Assembly: GCA_934474225.1 (NCBI GenBank)
Contig: CAKSLU010000025.1
Location: forward strand, 1 to 25,645
Origin: an uncultured Eubacteriales bacterium
GTDB lineage: Bacteria > Bacillota > Clostridia > Oscillospirales > CAG-272
Direction of reading: 5' to 3'
DNA length: 25,645 nucleotides
Shown here: piece by piece, positions 14,488 to 21,371 of the stretch
Layout of the letters: each line of letters begins with the position of its first letter
How positions within the stretch are numbered: position 1 is the stretch's first letter
Translations under genes and position numbers: made by a program
The notes under the pieces: generated by a model
Databases searched by the model: none
The model's input: the letters and a program-made list of their open reading frames with translations, nothing else
What the model was told of the DNA's origin: nothing

Positions 14488-15651
14488 TTATGTATTCGCA
14501 TCTGCGGAATCTTCCGCATCTTCTTCCGACAGCTCCGCGCCCGTGGAAGGGGTCGGTATACCTTCGTCAGCCTCTGCATCCGCAGCGGATTTTCTTTTTT
14601 TGCGCGTTGCGGGAACAATCATGCTGTCCAGCCAGTCGCCGATGACGCGGGAAATGATGCCGCTCATGGCCTCCATCTCCGGGTTGTAAACAGCATGCAG
14701 CTTCGGCGGGTTTGCGCCGATGCCGACTGAGTTTTGCAGTCGGTTCTGCATGCGCAGAATTTCGTCCGGCGTAAACGAAAAACGGTCGGAGCAGATGTAG
14801 ATTTCCTCCGGGTCGTAGGCAATCGCCGCCGTGCGGATAAGTTCCAGCGCAGGCTCAATGACCACCGAGGTGGAAAGCGCGTCATGGATAAAGTTTGTGT
14901 AGGTCACGCCGCTGACATACGGCAAATCGCCGAGTCTGCCTGCAAGGTCATGCGCGCCGCGCGGGTATTCGCCGTGGTCACAGGTCGTGCATTCGATGCT
15001 GTTGCCGAAGGAGATGCAGGTGATGGTGCGCGACTTGTAGTCCGGCAGCGCTTCAATCAGTCCGGCAGCACAGAGCCTTGTAGCATTGTCAATGACGATG
15101 TTGCTTTTTTTGAAAATCTTCTTGAGATTGTGGAGCAGCTTCAGGTCGCCCATCTCCGGCATCATGGTGGAGACAATGCGGTCATTTTCCGCATCGTATG
15201 CACCGGGAATCGCCACACCGACGCCGGGCAGCTTGTGATTGCGGTAGTTGCGCCGCAGCAGCGCAAGCGTCAGCTTCAGAAACTGCACAAAGTCGGCGGA
15301 GACATACTGCGCGTCCGCGGTGCGCTTGTACTCTGTCTTGTCAATGATTTCGCCGGTCAGTGCCGTGATGTAAAAGCGATAGGTCGTGCCGGACAGGTCG
15401 TACACGGGAATCGCCCAGTCTTTCCGCACGCGGAACACCTCGGCGCGCCGCCCGACCTTCTGATTCACATTTTTGCCGTGTACAAGCACACCGGCTTCGC
15501 CGAGGATGTTTGTAATCTTGCCCACCGTGACAAGGCTGAGCCCGGTTTGTTCGGCAATCTCCTGCTTTGTAATGTGTTGCTTTCGCGCGATTGCCTCCAG
15601 TACGGCTTTGACATTATCGCGTTTGATTAAGTTCAAAGTGATTTTCGCCAT
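14488..15651 (-). CDS. ROK-family transcriptional regulator with degenerate sugar-kinase domain
   Basis: A 387-residue protein. An N-terminal winged helix-turn-helix spans about residues 1-75, with KQEIAEQTGLSLVTVGKITNILGEAGVL as the recognition region. The rest is a ROK fold (about 85-345), with GVGVAIPGAYDAENDRI, VIDNATRLCAAGLIEA and GAHDLAGRLGDLPY. The classic ROK zinc motif CxCGxxGCxE is not visible, and the N-terminal ATP-binding DxGGT motif is replaced by DLSGTTYRF, so kinase activity is unlikely and a ligand-sensing role is more plausible. The last ~38 residues are a basic patch then an acidic, low-complexity tail. The ATG at 15649-15651 follows GTGAGG. The longer frame is rejected because the sigma-A promoter at 15683-15711 lies inside it. 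Confidence 0.85.
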   Translation of the reverse strand: MAKITLNLIKRDNVKAVLEAIARKQHITKQEIAEQTGLSLVTVGKITNILGEAGVLVHGKNVNQKVGRRAEVFRVRKDWAIPVYDLSGTTYRFYITALTGEIIDKTEYKRTADAQYVSADFVQFLKLTLALLRRNYRNHKLPGVGVAIPGAYDAENDRIVSTMMPEMGDLKLLHNLKKIFKKSNIVIDNATRLCAAGLIEALPDYKSRTITCISFGNSIECTTCDHGEYPRGAHDLAGRLGDLPYVSGVTYTNFIHDALSTSVVIEPALELIRTAAIAYDPEEIYICSDRFSFTPDEILRMQNRLQNSVGIGANPPKLHAVYNPEMEAMSGIISRVIGDWLDSMIVPATRKKRKSAADAEADEGIPTPSTGAELSEEDAEDSADANT

Positions 15652-15682
15652 ATTCTGCCTCACCACGCCTGATTTTATTAGA

Positions 15683-15711
15683 ATTATACACGGATTTTCG
15701 GCGTTTGTCAA
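15683..15711 (-). promoter_or_regulatory. Perfect-consensus sigma-A promoter of the ROK gene
   Basis: TTGACA (15706-15711), 17 nt and TATAAT (15683-15688) on the minus strand, about 32 nt before the start codon. Confidence 0.88.
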
Positions 15712-15809
15712 GGACAGCGGCAAAGCGACGGCTCTCGCACGGCGAAATCTGCGGAATCGGCGCGGGCGCTGTCGTTTTGCGCCAGCAAAAATTCCCACAC
15801 TTCGCGTTT

Positions 15810-15839
15810 GCATACCGCATTTTGCATGTGTCAATACTT
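15810..15839 (+). promoter_or_regulatory. Sigma-F/sigma-G-type promoter of sigG
   Basis: GCATA (15810-15814) matches GYATA. A 15-nt spacer is followed by GTCAATACTT (15830-15839), which fits GGnnAnAnTW except at position 2. The leader would be about 25 nt. In Bacillus sigG is read by sigma-F and by sigma-G itself. Confidence 0.65.
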
Positions 15840-15870
15840 ACATCGAAAGAAATTTCGTAGGAGATTGGAC

Positions 15871-16647
15871 ATGCATTTCAGTAAGGTTGAGATATGCGGC
15901 GTGAACACCGCAAAACTGCAAAATCTGACTGACGAAGAAAAAAAGGAACTCCTGAAGCGAACCAAGGCGGGGGACGAAAAAGCAAGGGAAAAATTGATTT
16001 CCGGCAACCTGCGCCTGGTCCTCAGTATTATACAGCGCTTTTCCGGGCGCAGAGAAAATATGGACGACCTGTTTCAGGTCGGCTGCATCGGGCTGATCAA
16101 GGCGATTGACAATTTCAATATTGAATTGGATGTGAAGTTTTCGACCTATGCCGTGCCGATGATCATCGGCGAGGTGCGCCGCTATCTGCGGGACAACAAC
16201 GCCATCCGGGTCAGTCGCTCCATGCGCGACCTTGCCTACAAGGCTTTGCAGGCACGCGAGCAGCTGTCCTCCACGCTGTCGCGCGAGCCGACTGTTGAAG
16301 ACATCGCCAAGGCGGTCGGCGAAAACACGGAAGCAGTCTCGCGCGCCATGGAGGCGATTATCGAGCCGGTCTCGCTGTACGATTCCGTGTTCAGCGACGG
16401 TGGAGATTCGATTTTCGTCATTGACCAGATCAGCGACCACACGGTGGACGACGATATGTGGCTGGAGGACATCGCGCTGCGGGAGGCGATGAAAAAACTG
16501 AACAAACGCGAGCGCTCCATCCTCACCATGCGGTTCACCGGCGGCAAAACACAGATGGAAATTGCGGAGGAAATCGGCATTTCGCAGGCGCAGGTCTCCC
16601 GCCTTGAAAAGGGCGCTATTGAACGCATCAAGCGGCAGATTCGTTAG
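15871..16647 (+). CDS. sigG: Forespore sigma factor G
   Basis: A 258-residue sigma-70-family factor that directs late forespore transcription. The N-terminus HFSKVEICGVNTAKL is the sigma-G signature that separates it from sigma-F and from mother-cell factors; in Bacillus this part binds the anti-sigma factor Gin. Region 2 contains NLRLVLSIIQRFSGR and DLFQVGCIGLIKAIDNF, with the -10-reading segment FSTYAVPMIIGEVRRYLRDNN. Region 3 follows, and region 4 has the helix-turn-helix KTQMEIAEEIGISQAQVSRLEKGA. Length is normal. TAGGAGA lies 7-8 nt before the ATG at 15871; the upstream frame extension crosses the promoter. It is transcribed divergently from the ROK gene and converges on spoIVB. sigE and spoIIGA, often next to sigG, are not in the window. 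Confidence 0.96.
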   Translation: MHFSKVEICGVNTAKLQNLTDEEKKELLKRTKAGDEKAREKLISGNLRLVLSIIQRFSGRRENMDDLFQVGCIGLIKAIDNFNIELDVKFSTYAVPMIIGEVRRYLRDNNAIRVSRSMRDLAYKALQAREQLSSTLSREPTVEDIAKAVGENTEAVSRAMEAIIEPVSLYDSVFSDGGDSIFVIDQISDHTVDDDMWLEDIALREAMKKLNKRERSILTMRFTGGKTQMEIAEEIGISQAQVSRLEKGAIERIKRQIR

Positions 16648-16656
16648 GGCAAAGAA

Positions 16657-16686
16657 ATAAGATAGGTTCGCAAGAACCTATCTTAT
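16657..16686. terminator. Hairpin between convergent sigG and spoIVB
   Basis: ATAAGATAGGTTC-gcaa-GAACCTATCTTAT is a perfect 13-bp stem with a GCAA loop. The minus-strand exit (ATTTCTTTG) is more T-rich than the plus-strand one (CCCCTTT), so it probably works better for spoIVB. Confidence 0.75.
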
Positions 16687-16691
16687 CCCCT

Positions 16692-17744
16692 TTACAGAAG
16701 TTTGTCCATTTCATCCAGCATGTTGCCGATATAGATGCCATAGCCCGTGGAGGGGTCGTTGACAAGGACATGCGTGACCGCGCCGACCAGCTTGCCGCCC
16801 TGAAAAATGGGGCTGCCGCTCATGCCCTGGACGATGCCGCCTGTTTTGGCAAGCAGGCGTTCGTCCGTGACGCGCAGCACATAGTTTTTTGTTTTCGCGG
16901 TGCTGTCGCGGTTGATTTCGACAATCTCGATGCCGTAGTCATTTTTGCAGTTGTCATCCAGTGTGCAGCGGATGGTGGCGGGGCCGGTTTTGACTTCGCT
17001 CGCCTCCGCCACGGCGACCGGCGTCCCCAGCTCTGCGCGCGGCGACGCATACATACCGAAGAGACCAACCTCCGTGTTGGCAATCAGCTTGCCGCATTTC
17101 TCCCCCTCAAAGCTGCCGCGCAACTCACCCGGGGCACCCGGCTTGCCTGTGTTTACGCCGTTGATATGCACCTCGTTGATGGAGCCGCTGTCAATTTCGA
17201 GGACATGTCCGTCATTTGCATCGCAGATGCCGTGCCCCAGCCCGCCGAAGACGAGCGCATCATCCTTGACAAAGGTGACCGTGCCGATACCGGCAGAGGT
17301 GTCTTTGAGCAAAAAGCCGAGACGATAGCCGCCCTCGTCGCATTTTGCGGGCGTTACTGTGACCGGGATTTCCTTGCCGCGCCGCCGTACCGTGAGGGTG
17401 ACCGGCGACGCGCCGAATGCATCGGTGATGCGCGTAATATCGGCGAGCGTTCTGATTTTTTCGCCGTCTACCGAGAGGATGACATCCTCCGGCAGGATGC
17501 CCGCATCGGCTGCCGGCGACACTTCCTTGCCCGACGAGGCAAAGCGGGTGAGCCGCAGAACGGTCACCTCATTCGCCCCGAAGCGCACGCCGAACGGCGT
17601 GCCGCCCGGATAGACAACCACATCGGCGTATTTCGGCGCCTGCGCGGGCGATGCCGCCGCGACAGGCAACGGGATGAAGGAAATCAGCAGTACAAGCGCG
17701 CCGATACCGCAGAACTGCCTTGCCTTCGATAAAATTCTGTTCAT
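16692..17744 (-). CDS. spoIVB: SpoIVB signalling protease
   Basis: A 350-residue serine peptidase of family S55, made in the forespore and secreted into the intermembrane space, where it cleaves SpoIVFA and so triggers pro-sigma-K processing. An N-terminal hydrophobic anchor spans about 10-30. A PDZ domain spans about 60-130 (AADAGILPEDVILSVDGEKI). The peptidase domain has GGLGHGICD (His171, Asp175) and the catalytic GMSGSP (307-312). Bacillus SpoIVB is about 426 residues; the shortening is in the N-terminal part. The ATG at 17742-17744 follows AAAGGA. The upstream leader has a GC hairpin (17771-17790) and a sigma-G-like promoter. ldh lies upstream on the same strand with no clear terminator, so read-through is possible. 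Confidence 0.95.
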   Translation of the reverse strand: MNRILSKARQFCGIGALVLLISFIPLPVAAASPAQAPKYADVVVYPGGTPFGVRFGANEVTVLRLTRFASSGKEVSPAADAGILPEDVILSVDGEKIRTLADITRITDAFGASPVTLTVRRRGKEIPVTVTPAKCDEGGYRLGFLLKDTSAGIGTVTFVKDDALVFGGLGHGICDANDGHVLEIDSGSINEVHINGVNTGKPGAPGELRGSFEGEKCGKLIANTEVGLFGMYASPRAELGTPVAVAEASEVKTGPATIRCTLDDNCKNDYGIEIVEINRDSTAKTKNYVLRVTDERLLAKTGGIVQGMSGSPIFQGGKLVGAVTHVLVNDPSTGYGIYIGNMLDEMDKLL

Positions 17745-17818
17745 TCCTTTGACCGTTCCTTCCCGACTTTGGCGGCAGCTGCCTGCCGCCGCGTGAGCGC
17801 CTTGGTTCGCTCAACATT

Positions 17819-17848
17819 CATTCTGCGCAAAGACGGGTCGGAATATGA
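17819..17848 (-). promoter_or_regulatory. Weak sigma-F/sigma-G-like promoter of spoIVB
   Basis: On the minus strand TCATA (17844-17848), a 15-nt spacer and GCGCAGAATG (17819-17828). It keeps the A5, A7 and T9 positions of the -10 consensus, but lacks the second G and the final A/T. Spacing equals that of the sigG promoter. Between it and the start codon lies GGCGGCAG-ctgc-CTGCCGCC (17771-17790), a perfect 8-bp stem with no T tract. Confidence 0.4.
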
Positions 17849-17900
17849 GATGCAAAATTATCGGAACAAGGCAAACCTTTTTGCGTTTGTAAAGCTTTGA

Positions 17901-18863
17901 CTAAAGGACGGCGGCCTGTTCTTCCGTCAGTCCTGCAAGTGCTTTTTTCAGCGCTTTTGCCGAGGTGTGCAGGTCGGCATATTCGGCTTGGGAAAGCGGA
18001 ATATCCAGCACGCTTTTGACACCGGCAGACCCAATGACCGACGGGACGCCGAGGCAAATATCGGAAAGCCCGTAGTGCCCCTCTACGAGGGTGGAAACCG
18101 GCAGAATACTGTCCTGATCACGCACGATGCTGTCTACAATGCGCAGCACGGCTTCGGCAATGGCATAGTAGGTCGCACCCTTGTTTTCGATAATTTTGTA
18201 TGCGCTGGTGCGAACTTCCTCAAACATGCGGTCGAGTTCACTCTGATAGTCGGGGATGCCGCTGATTTTGCAGAAGCCGTAGAGGTCGATGCCGGAGACG
18301 TTGGCGCTGCTCCAGACCGGCAGCTCGCTGTCGCCGTGCTCGCCGATGATGAAGGTGTGCACATTGCGGCTGTCCACCTGCAGCATTCTGCCGACCAGGA
18401 ATTTGAGCCGCGCCGTATCCAGCACCGTGCCGGAGCCGATGACGCGGTGCGGATCAAAGCCCGAGATGTCAAGGGCAATATAGGTCAGAATATCGACGGG
18501 ATTGGACACAAGCAGGAGAATGGCTTCGGTGTTGACGGGTTTGATGCCCGTAAGAATCGCCTGCATGATTGCGCGGTTCTTTTTGAGCAGGTCGATGCGT
18601 GTCTCGCCCTTCGCCTGCCCGGCACCCGCGGCAATGATAATGATGCCGCAATCGGCAAGGTCTTCATATGTGCCTGCATATATCCGCATGGGGGAGAGAA
18701 AGGGAAGGGCGTGGTTCAAGTCCATGGCTTCGCCTTCCGCCTTTTTGGCGTTTGCATCAAGCAGAACGATTTCGGACAGAATACCGCTGTGCATGAGCGT
18801 ATAGGCGCAGGTTGCGCCGACATTCCCGCAGCCGATCACTGCGCATTTTTGCAAATTCAACAT
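17901..18863 (-). CDS. ldh: L-lactate dehydrogenase
   Basis: A 320-residue NAD-dependent enzyme that interconverts pyruvate and L-lactate. The Rossmann motif GCGNVG is at 11-16. The substrate loop AAGAGQAKGETR has Gln83 where malate dehydrogenases have Arg, which supports lactate specificity, followed by the conserved Arg89. The catalytic histidine is His177 in GEHGDSELPVW. VSNPVDILTY and the Arg152-containing GTVLDTARLKF are typical. The ATG at 18861-18863 has AAAGGAG 7-9 nt upstream; an upstream in-frame extension to 18887 would start inside the hairpin and is not used. This ribosome binding site is buried in an 11-bp hairpin (18867-18897). No Rex-type operator is visible. It lies between the ylxM-khpA operon terminator and spoIVB. 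Confidence 0.95.
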   Translation of the reverse strand: MLNLQKCAVIGCGNVGATCAYTLMHSGILSEIVLLDANAKKAEGEAMDLNHALPFLSPMRIYAGTYEDLADCGIIIIAAGAGQAKGETRIDLLKKNRAIMQAILTGIKPVNTEAILLLVSNPVDILTYIALDISGFDPHRVIGSGTVLDTARLKFLVGRMLQVDSRNVHTFIIGEHGDSELPVWSSANVSGIDLYGFCKISGIPDYQSELDRMFEEVRTSAYKIIENKGATYYAIAEAVLRIVDSIVRDQDSILPVSTLVEGHYGLSDICLGVPSVIGSAGVKSVLDIPLSQAEYADLHTSAKALKKALAGLTEEQAAVL

Positions 18864-18866
18864 AAA

Positions 18867-18897
18867 AATACTCCTTTCGGTTTGCAAAAGGAGTATT
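18867..18897 (-). promoter_or_regulatory. Hairpin sequestering the ldh ribosome binding site
   Basis: On the minus-strand transcript AATACTCCTTT-(9 nt)-AAAGGAGTATT forms an 11-bp perfect stem. The 3' arm contains the complete AAAGGAG ribosome binding site and is followed by TTTATG, where the ATG is the ldh start. It could mask translation or act as a DNA operator. Confidence 0.6.
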
Positions 18898-18920
18898 GCC
18901 GAAATTGCCGCAGTTTATGA
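18891..18920 (-). promoter_or_regulatory. Possible sigma-F/sigma-G-like promoter of ldh
   Basis: On the minus strand TCATA (18916-18920), a 15-nt spacer and GGCAATACTC (18891-18900), which matches GGnnAnAnT. Only the final A/T position differs. If used, transcription would begin inside the hairpin and the SD-masking stem would not form. No better sigma-A promoter is visible between the khpA terminator and ldh. Confidence 0.4.
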
Positions 18921-18939
18921 CAGGCGGCGCGTCCGCCGC

Positions 18940-18973
18940 AAAAATAAAAGAGCCTTCGGAAAGGCTCTTTTAT
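18940..18973 (-). terminator. Terminator of the ylxM-ffh-rpsP-khpA operon
   Basis: ATAAAAGAGCCTT-tccg-AAGGCTCTTTTAT forms a 13-bp stem followed on the minus strand by T4-5. It lies 6 nt past the khpA stop. Confidence 0.88.
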
Positions 18974-18978
18974 GCGCA

Positions 18979-19224
18979 TTATTTGTCTTCGATTTCAACG
19001 GTAACCTTTTGTTCCACGGAGGTCGCCGCCGCCTTCATAATGGTTCTGAGTGCCTTGGCGATTCTGCCGTGTCTGCCGATGACCTTGCCCATATCGTCGG
19101 GGTCGACGCTGAGGGTAAGCAGGATTTCTCCGTCTTCACCGGCGGATTCCGTGACCGAAACGCTATCGGGCTTCTCCACGATAGCTTTTGCCATGTCGGT
19201 CAGCACATCTTTCAGTACAAGCAT
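18979..19224 (-). CDS. khpA: KH-domain RNA-binding protein KhpA (YlqC family)
   Basis: An 81-residue single KH domain. The RNA-binding GxxG loop is seen in MGKVIGRHGRIAKALR (about 45-60), followed by the second helix and last strand ending VEIEDK. The family usually sits directly after rpsP, as here (19-nt gap). KhpA binds RNA, in several Firmicutes together with KhpB/Jag, and affects cell-wall synthesis and division. GGGAG is about 6 nt before the ATG. rimM and trmD, which often follow in this operon, are absent. Confidence 0.93.
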   Translation of the reverse strand: MLVLKDVLTDMAKAIVEKPDSVSVTESAGEDGEILLTLSVDPDDMGKVIGRHGRIAKALRTIMKAAATSVEQKVTVEIEDK

Positions 19225-19243
19225 AGCTGCTCCCGAAAGAGGA

Positions 19244-19489
19244 TTACTTTACGATACCGCTCTTGACGAGAAGAGCCTTCACGGTATCCGTAGGCTGTGC
19301 GCCGCTCTCCATCCACTTTGCTGCCTTTTCTGCGTCGATCTTGATCTCAACAGGCTCGGTGAGGGGGTTGTAGTAACCGATTTCGTCGATGAATCTGCCG
19401 TTTCTGGGGTAACGGGAATCCGCTACGACAACACGGTAAAAGGGAGCCTTCTTTGCGCCCATTCTTCTGAGTCTGATTTTGACTGCCAT
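19244..19489 (-). CDS. rpsP: 30S ribosomal protein S16
   Basis: An 81-residue protein with the full S16 pattern: MAVKIRLRRMGAKKAPFYRVVVADSR-like start, RNGRFIDEIGYYNPL in the middle, and AAKWMESGAQPTDTVKALL near the end. It assembles early into the 30S subunit and stabilises 16S rRNA. GGAGG lies about 9 nt before the ATG at 19487-19489. It follows ffh by 48 nt in the same operon. Confidence 0.98.
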   Translation of the reverse strand: MAVKIRLRRMGAKKAPFYRVVVADSRYPRNGRFIDEIGYYNPLTEPVEIKIDAEKAAKWMESGAQPTDTVKALLVKSGIVK

Positions 19490-19537
19490 TGGTTTTTCCT
19501 CCGAAAAAATAAATAAATAGTTTTTTATAAAAATCCG

Positions 19538-20884
19538 TTAAAACGGCATTTTCATCTTTTTGCCGAACATCCGGCTCATCTGTTTCTGGTTGCCGGTGAA
19601 CTGTTTCATCATCTTCTTCATCTGGTCAAACTGCTTGATGATTTTGTTGACCTCTTCCACGCTGGTGCCGCTGCCGGCAGCGATGCGCTTTTTGCGGGAG
19701 AAGTTGAGCTCCTCTGGCTTTGCGCGCTCCGCCTTGGTCATGGAGAGGATGATGGCCTCCATGTGGGCAAGCGCCTTCTCATCGATTTTTGCATCCTTCA
19801 GCGCGCCGGGCTTGACGCCGGGCATCATCGAGAGCATGGATTCGAGCGAACCCATATTCTTGATTTGCGCCATCTGCTCCAGATAATCGTCGAGGGTAAA
19901 GGTGGATTTGCGGATCTTTTCTTCCAGTTCCGCAGCCTTTTTCTCATCATACGCCTGCTCGGCTTTTTCAATCAGCGTGAGCATATCGCCCATGCCGAGG
20001 ATGCGGGAGGCGAGGCGGTCGGGGTGGAAAGGCTCGATGGTATCCAGTTTCTCGCCCGTGCCGATGAATTTGATCGGCTTGCCGGTAATGTGTCGGATGG
20101 AAAGCGCTGCGCCGCCGCGCGTGTCGCCGTCCATCTTGGTGAGGACAACGCCGGTGATGTCGAGCAGGTCATTGAAGCTCTGCGCCACATTGACCGCGTC
20201 CTGACCGAGCATGGCGTCGACCACGAGCAGAATCTCGGTCGGCGAAGTTGCCGCCTTGATGTCCTTCAGCTCGTTCATCAGTGCTTCGTCAACATGCAGT
20301 CTGCCTGCGGTGTCGATGAACACCATGTCATAGCCGTTTTTCTTTGCGTGTGCGACGCCCGCCTTTGCGATTTCGACCGGGGAAATGCCGGTGCCCATGC
20401 TGAACACGGGGATGCCGAGCTTTTCGCCGACGACTTCGAGCTGCTTGACCGCAGCAGGGCGGTACACGTCGCAGGCGACGAGCAGCGGATTCTTGCCTTT
20501 CTTCTTATAGTAACCGGCGAGTTTGCCGCTGTGCGTGGTTTTACCCGCGCCCTGCAAACCGACCATCATGATGACCGTCGGCGGAGCGGATGCAATCTCC
20601 AGCTTGGAGTTTTCTGCGCCCATCAGGTTGATGAGCTCTTCATTGACGATTTTGATAATCTGCTGGGCGGGCAGCAGGCTTTCCAGCACTTCTGCGCCGA
20701 CGGCGCGCTCGGTGACGGTCTTCACAAAATCCTTGACGACCTTGAAGTTGACATCCGCCTCCAGCAGTGCCAGCTTGACCTCGCGCATGCCCTCGCGGAC
20801 ATCCGCCTCTGTCAGCTTGCCTTTGCTCTTGAATTTTTTGAAAGCATTTGCGAGCTTGTCGCTTAAGCTTTGAAACATAGCCAT
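19538..20884 (-). CDS. ffh: Signal recognition particle protein Ffh (SRP54)
   Basis: A 448-residue GTPase that, with the 4.5S/6S SRP RNA, brings membrane proteins to the FtsY receptor. An N-domain four-helix bundle (about 1-90) comes first. The G domain has GLQGAGKTTHSGKLA (P-loop), DTAGRLHVDE and TKMDGDTRGGAALS. The methionine-rich M domain ends MKKMMKQFTGNQKQMSRMFGKK. Length is standard. The ATG at 20882-20884 lies 2 nt after the ylxM stop codon, and its ribosome binding site GGAGAA is inside the end of ylxM, so the two are translationally coupled. ftsY is not adjacent. Confidence 0.98.
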   Translation of the reverse strand: MAMFQSLSDKLANAFKKFKSKGKLTEADVREGMREVKLALLEADVNFKVVKDFVKTVTERAVGAEVLESLLPAQQIIKIVNEELINLMGAENSKLEIASAPPTVIMMVGLQGAGKTTHSGKLAGYYKKKGKNPLLVACDVYRPAAVKQLEVVGEKLGIPVFSMGTGISPVEIAKAGVAHAKKNGYDMVFIDTAGRLHVDEALMNELKDIKAATSPTEILLVVDAMLGQDAVNVAQSFNDLLDITGVVLTKMDGDTRGGAALSIRHITGKPIKFIGTGEKLDTIEPFHPDRLASRILGMGDMLTLIEKAEQAYDEKKAAELEEKIRKSTFTLDDYLEQMAQIKNMGSLESMLSMMPGVKPGALKDAKIDEKALAHMEAIILSMTKAERAKPEELNFSRKKRIAAGSGTSVEEVNKIIKQFDQMKKMMKQFTGNQKQMSRMFGKKMKMPF

Positions 20885-20886
20885 AG

Positions 20887-21261
20887 TTATTCTCCGATTT
20901 GCGCAAGCGTCCGGACTTCCGCAATCTGCGCCGCAAGCAGCGCCCGAATCTCGTCTGCGTCCGCGCCGCGCGAGAGCATCTCGCAGGCGTCGGACAGGGA
21001 AGCGATGATACCGTCGCTCACATTTCGTATTTTCACAAAGTGATTTGCCAGCCCGAGTTTGTTTTCGAGAAAGAGGAGCTGCTGCTCGGCTTTCTTCACA
21101 ACATGACGGACACCCTGCCTGGTCATGCCCTCGCTCTCGGCGATCTCGGCAAGCGACAGGTCTTCATTATAATAAAGGTCGAGGAGCATGCGCGGCTTTT
21201 CGTCCAGCACATCGCCGTAGAAGTCTAAGAGAAAAGAGATATTCATATTTTTCTGGAACAT
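20887..21261 (-). CDS. ylxM: YlxM/p13-family DNA-binding protein, SRP operon regulator-like
   Basis: A 124-residue protein of the YlxM family. A sigma-70 region-4-like helix-turn-helix is seen in LAEIAESEGMTRQGVRHVVKKAEQ (about residues 35-60), preceded by FLLDFYGDVLDEKPRMLLDLYYNEDLS. Proteins of this family sit before ffh and in streptococci stimulate or modulate SRP function. The C-terminal 30 residues are an acidic, alanine-rich helix that extends the usual family length. I chose the ATG at 21259-21261, with GAGGG about 6 nt upstream, over a TTG at 21286-21288 that lacks a ribosome binding site and lies inside a palindrome. The gene opens the ylxM-ffh-rpsP-khpA operon. Confidence 0.9.
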   Translation of the reverse strand: MFQKNMNISFLLDFYGDVLDEKPRMLLDLYYNEDLSLAEIAESEGMTRQGVRHVVKKAEQQLLFLENKLGLANHFVKIRNVSDGIIASLSDACEMLSRGADADEIRALLAAQIAEVRTLAQIGE

Positions 21262-21275
21262 CTCACGCCCTCGCT

Positions 21276-21302
21276 CTCTGTAAAGCAAAACACTTTACAG
21301 AG
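21276..21302 (-). repeat. 27-bp inverted repeat over the ylxM transcription start
   Basis: CTCTGTAAAG-(7 nt)-CTTTACAGAG is a perfect 10-bp inverted repeat. It overlaps the last bases of the -10 box and the expected start point (about 21294), so it is placed like a repressor operator; part of it would also be transcribed. Confidence 0.65.
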
Positions 21303-21329
21303 TATAGCACAGCACACGCATCCTGTCAA
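21301..21329 (-). promoter_or_regulatory. Sigma-A promoter of the ylxM-ffh operon
   Basis: TTGACA (21324-21329), 17 nt and TATACT (21301-21306) on the minus strand. Confidence 0.85.
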
Positions 21330-21340
21330 GCCTTTTTCGC

Positions 21341-21369
21341 AAAAAAAGAGCGGAGAATCCGCTCTTTTT
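21341..21369 (-). terminator. Intrinsic terminator of prfB
   Basis: GAGCGGA-ttc-TCCGCTC with T7 following on the minus strand, directly after the prfB stop codon. T5 on the other side makes it potentially bidirectional. Confidence 0.9.
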
Positions 21370-21371
21370 GC

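Noticed and set aside
14734..15630. A 298-codon plus-strand frame opposite the ROK gene
   Set aside because: Antisense to a gene with a perfect promoter, ribosome binding site and domains.
17771..17813. Two hairpins in the spoIVB leader (GGCGGCAG/CTGCCGCC and TGAGCG/CGCTCA)
   Set aside because: They lack T tracts and do not cover the ribosome binding site, so I list them only as leader structure and not as a terminator or riboswitch.
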